NCBI GenBank assembly: GCA_025922795.1
Contig: JAICHC010000282.1
Coordinates: 1 to 5,059 of the forward strand
Direction of reading: 5' to 3'
Source of the DNA: Candidatus Binatia bacterium
GTDB taxonomy: Bacteria; Desulfobacterota_B; Binatia; UBA9968
DNA: 5,059 nucleotides
Shown here: positions 4,344-5,059 of the stretch, one piece after another
Position numbering within the stretch: position 1 is the stretch's first letter
How the letters are laid out: the number at the start of each line of letters is the position of its first letter
The notes under the pieces: generated by a model
Database searches by the model: none
What the model was told of the DNA's origin: nothing
Seen by the model: only the letters and a program-made list of their open reading frames with translations
Made by a program: the position numbers and the translations under genes

Positions 4344-5059
4344 TTACTTTAGCGGTGATTTGCTGAATGCCTGATCGATGAAGCCGTTGTTCGCCAGCCT
4401 ATCGACCAGGCTGTTGTCGATGGATTTGGTCGTAAGGGATTCCGCATAGACGCCCTTGACCGGCTCGAATTCGAGCACCGTGGCCACCGTGCGTGGATCG
4501 ACGCGCGGCACCCGGTCGGTGAACTGCACCGCGATCTTGTACATTTCGTCAATAAAGGCGGGCTCGTTGCGTTTGAGATATTTGGCAAGGATCTTTCGGG
4601 CGGTTTCGCGGTCCCGATTCATCGCCGCTACGCCCTCGATGTAGGCGCGGAGCACACGGTCGGCGGTCTGCGGATTTTTTTGCAAAAACTCCTGGGTGGC
4701 GGCGAACACGTTCATGGCGAAAGGGATTTCCAGATCCGCAGCATTGAGCAGGGCGTTCGCTGCGCTGCGCGGTCGCACGCTGGTGACCATGCCGCCGATC
4801 TGTTTCTGGTTAAATGCCGCTTGCACCTCGGGATTGCCGCCTAAAGGCCGCAACGTGACGTTCTGCGTCATCCCGAGCTTCCGTAAAATAAGCGTGGTCA
4901 CCGTGTGGGCCGTGGAGTTGAAGCGTGTGATACCGAGAACTTGCCCTTTAATTTGCTCCGGGCGGGTGAACTCCGGTTGGACGTAGAGAGTCATGGGCGG
5001 GCGATTCATGGTCGCGCCAAAGGCGACCACCGGCGCGCCGCGTGCGGCGCCGAGGATGA
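4344..5059 (-). CDS. ABC transporter substrate-binding protein, NMT1/THI5-like (partial)
   Basis: The C-terminal 237 residues of a second periplasmic binding protein are visible. The open frame runs off the right edge, reading ILGAARGAPVVAFGAT at the border, so the start and signal peptide lie outside. It follows the same block order as the neighbouring protein: AARGAPVV, then a hinge block IKGQVLGITRFNSTAHT, and LILRKLGMTQNVTLRPLGG. A DRVLRAYIEGVAAMNRDRE helix comes next, then a C-terminal VDPRTVATVLEF segment. It ends SKSPLK. The two proteins are clearly diverged paralogues and not a recent duplication. The gene lies upstream of the other binding protein on the same strand with a 228-base gap, so co-transcription is possible but unproven. 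The ligand is unknown. Confidence 0.88.
   Translation of the reverse strand, partial: ILGAARGAPVVAFGATMNRPPMTLYVQPEFTRPEQIKGQVLGITRFNSTAHTVTTLILRKLGMTQNVTLRPLGGNPEVQAAFNQKQIGGMVTSVRPRSAANALLNAADLEIPFAMNVFAATQEFLQKNPQTADRVLRAYIEGVAAMNRDRETARKILAKYLKRNEPAFIDEMYKIAVQFTDRVPRVDPRTVATVLEFEPVKGVYAESLTTKSIDNSLVDRLANNGFIDQAFSKSPLK

Overview
The window is about 55% G+C by eye and looks like chromosomal DNA from an uncultured environmental Gram-negative bacterium. Evidence for a diderm is the Sec-type signal peptide without a lipobox cysteine on a predicted periplasmic binding protein. A UbiD-family decarboxylase beside NMT1/THI5-like binding proteins resembles gene content of soil and subsurface lineages such as Binatota, Rokubacteria or other deltaproteobacteria-like groups. 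That placement is an impression and has not been tested.

Bases 1-487 hold gene remnants. There are two pieces of an isocitrate lyase/PEP mutase-family gene in opposite orientations. They are followed by a decayed scrap of a class I O-methyltransferase with a frameshift and an in-frame stop. The scrap runs up to the ribosome binding site of the next gene. Bases 488-1906 (+) encode an intact UbiD-family (prenylated-FMN dependent) decarboxylase that keeps every catalytic and metal-binding residue I could check.

Bases 1907-2307 are a convergent intergenic region rich in secondary structure. It contains a degenerate inverted repeat of a dispersed-repeat type, a perfect 12-bp hairpin, and a run of three abutting stem-loops. 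The last of these looks like a terminator on the minus strand. Bases 2308-2505 (-) are a small unrecognised gene of 65 codons with a near-consensus Shine-Dalgarno and its own terminator. I consider this the most interesting candidate for something undescribed. Bases 2506-3128 are mostly non-coding, with direct and inverted repeats.

Bases 3129-4115 (-) and 4344-5059 (-, cut by the window edge) are two paralogous NMT1/THI5-type substrate-binding proteins in tandem, 228 bp apart. A perfect 16-bp palindrome lies just upstream of the ribosome binding site of the first. No permease, ATPase or UbiX flavin prenyltransferase is visible. A link between uptake by the binding proteins and decarboxylation by UbiD is therefore only a guess from proximity, and the genes are convergent, not co-transcribed.
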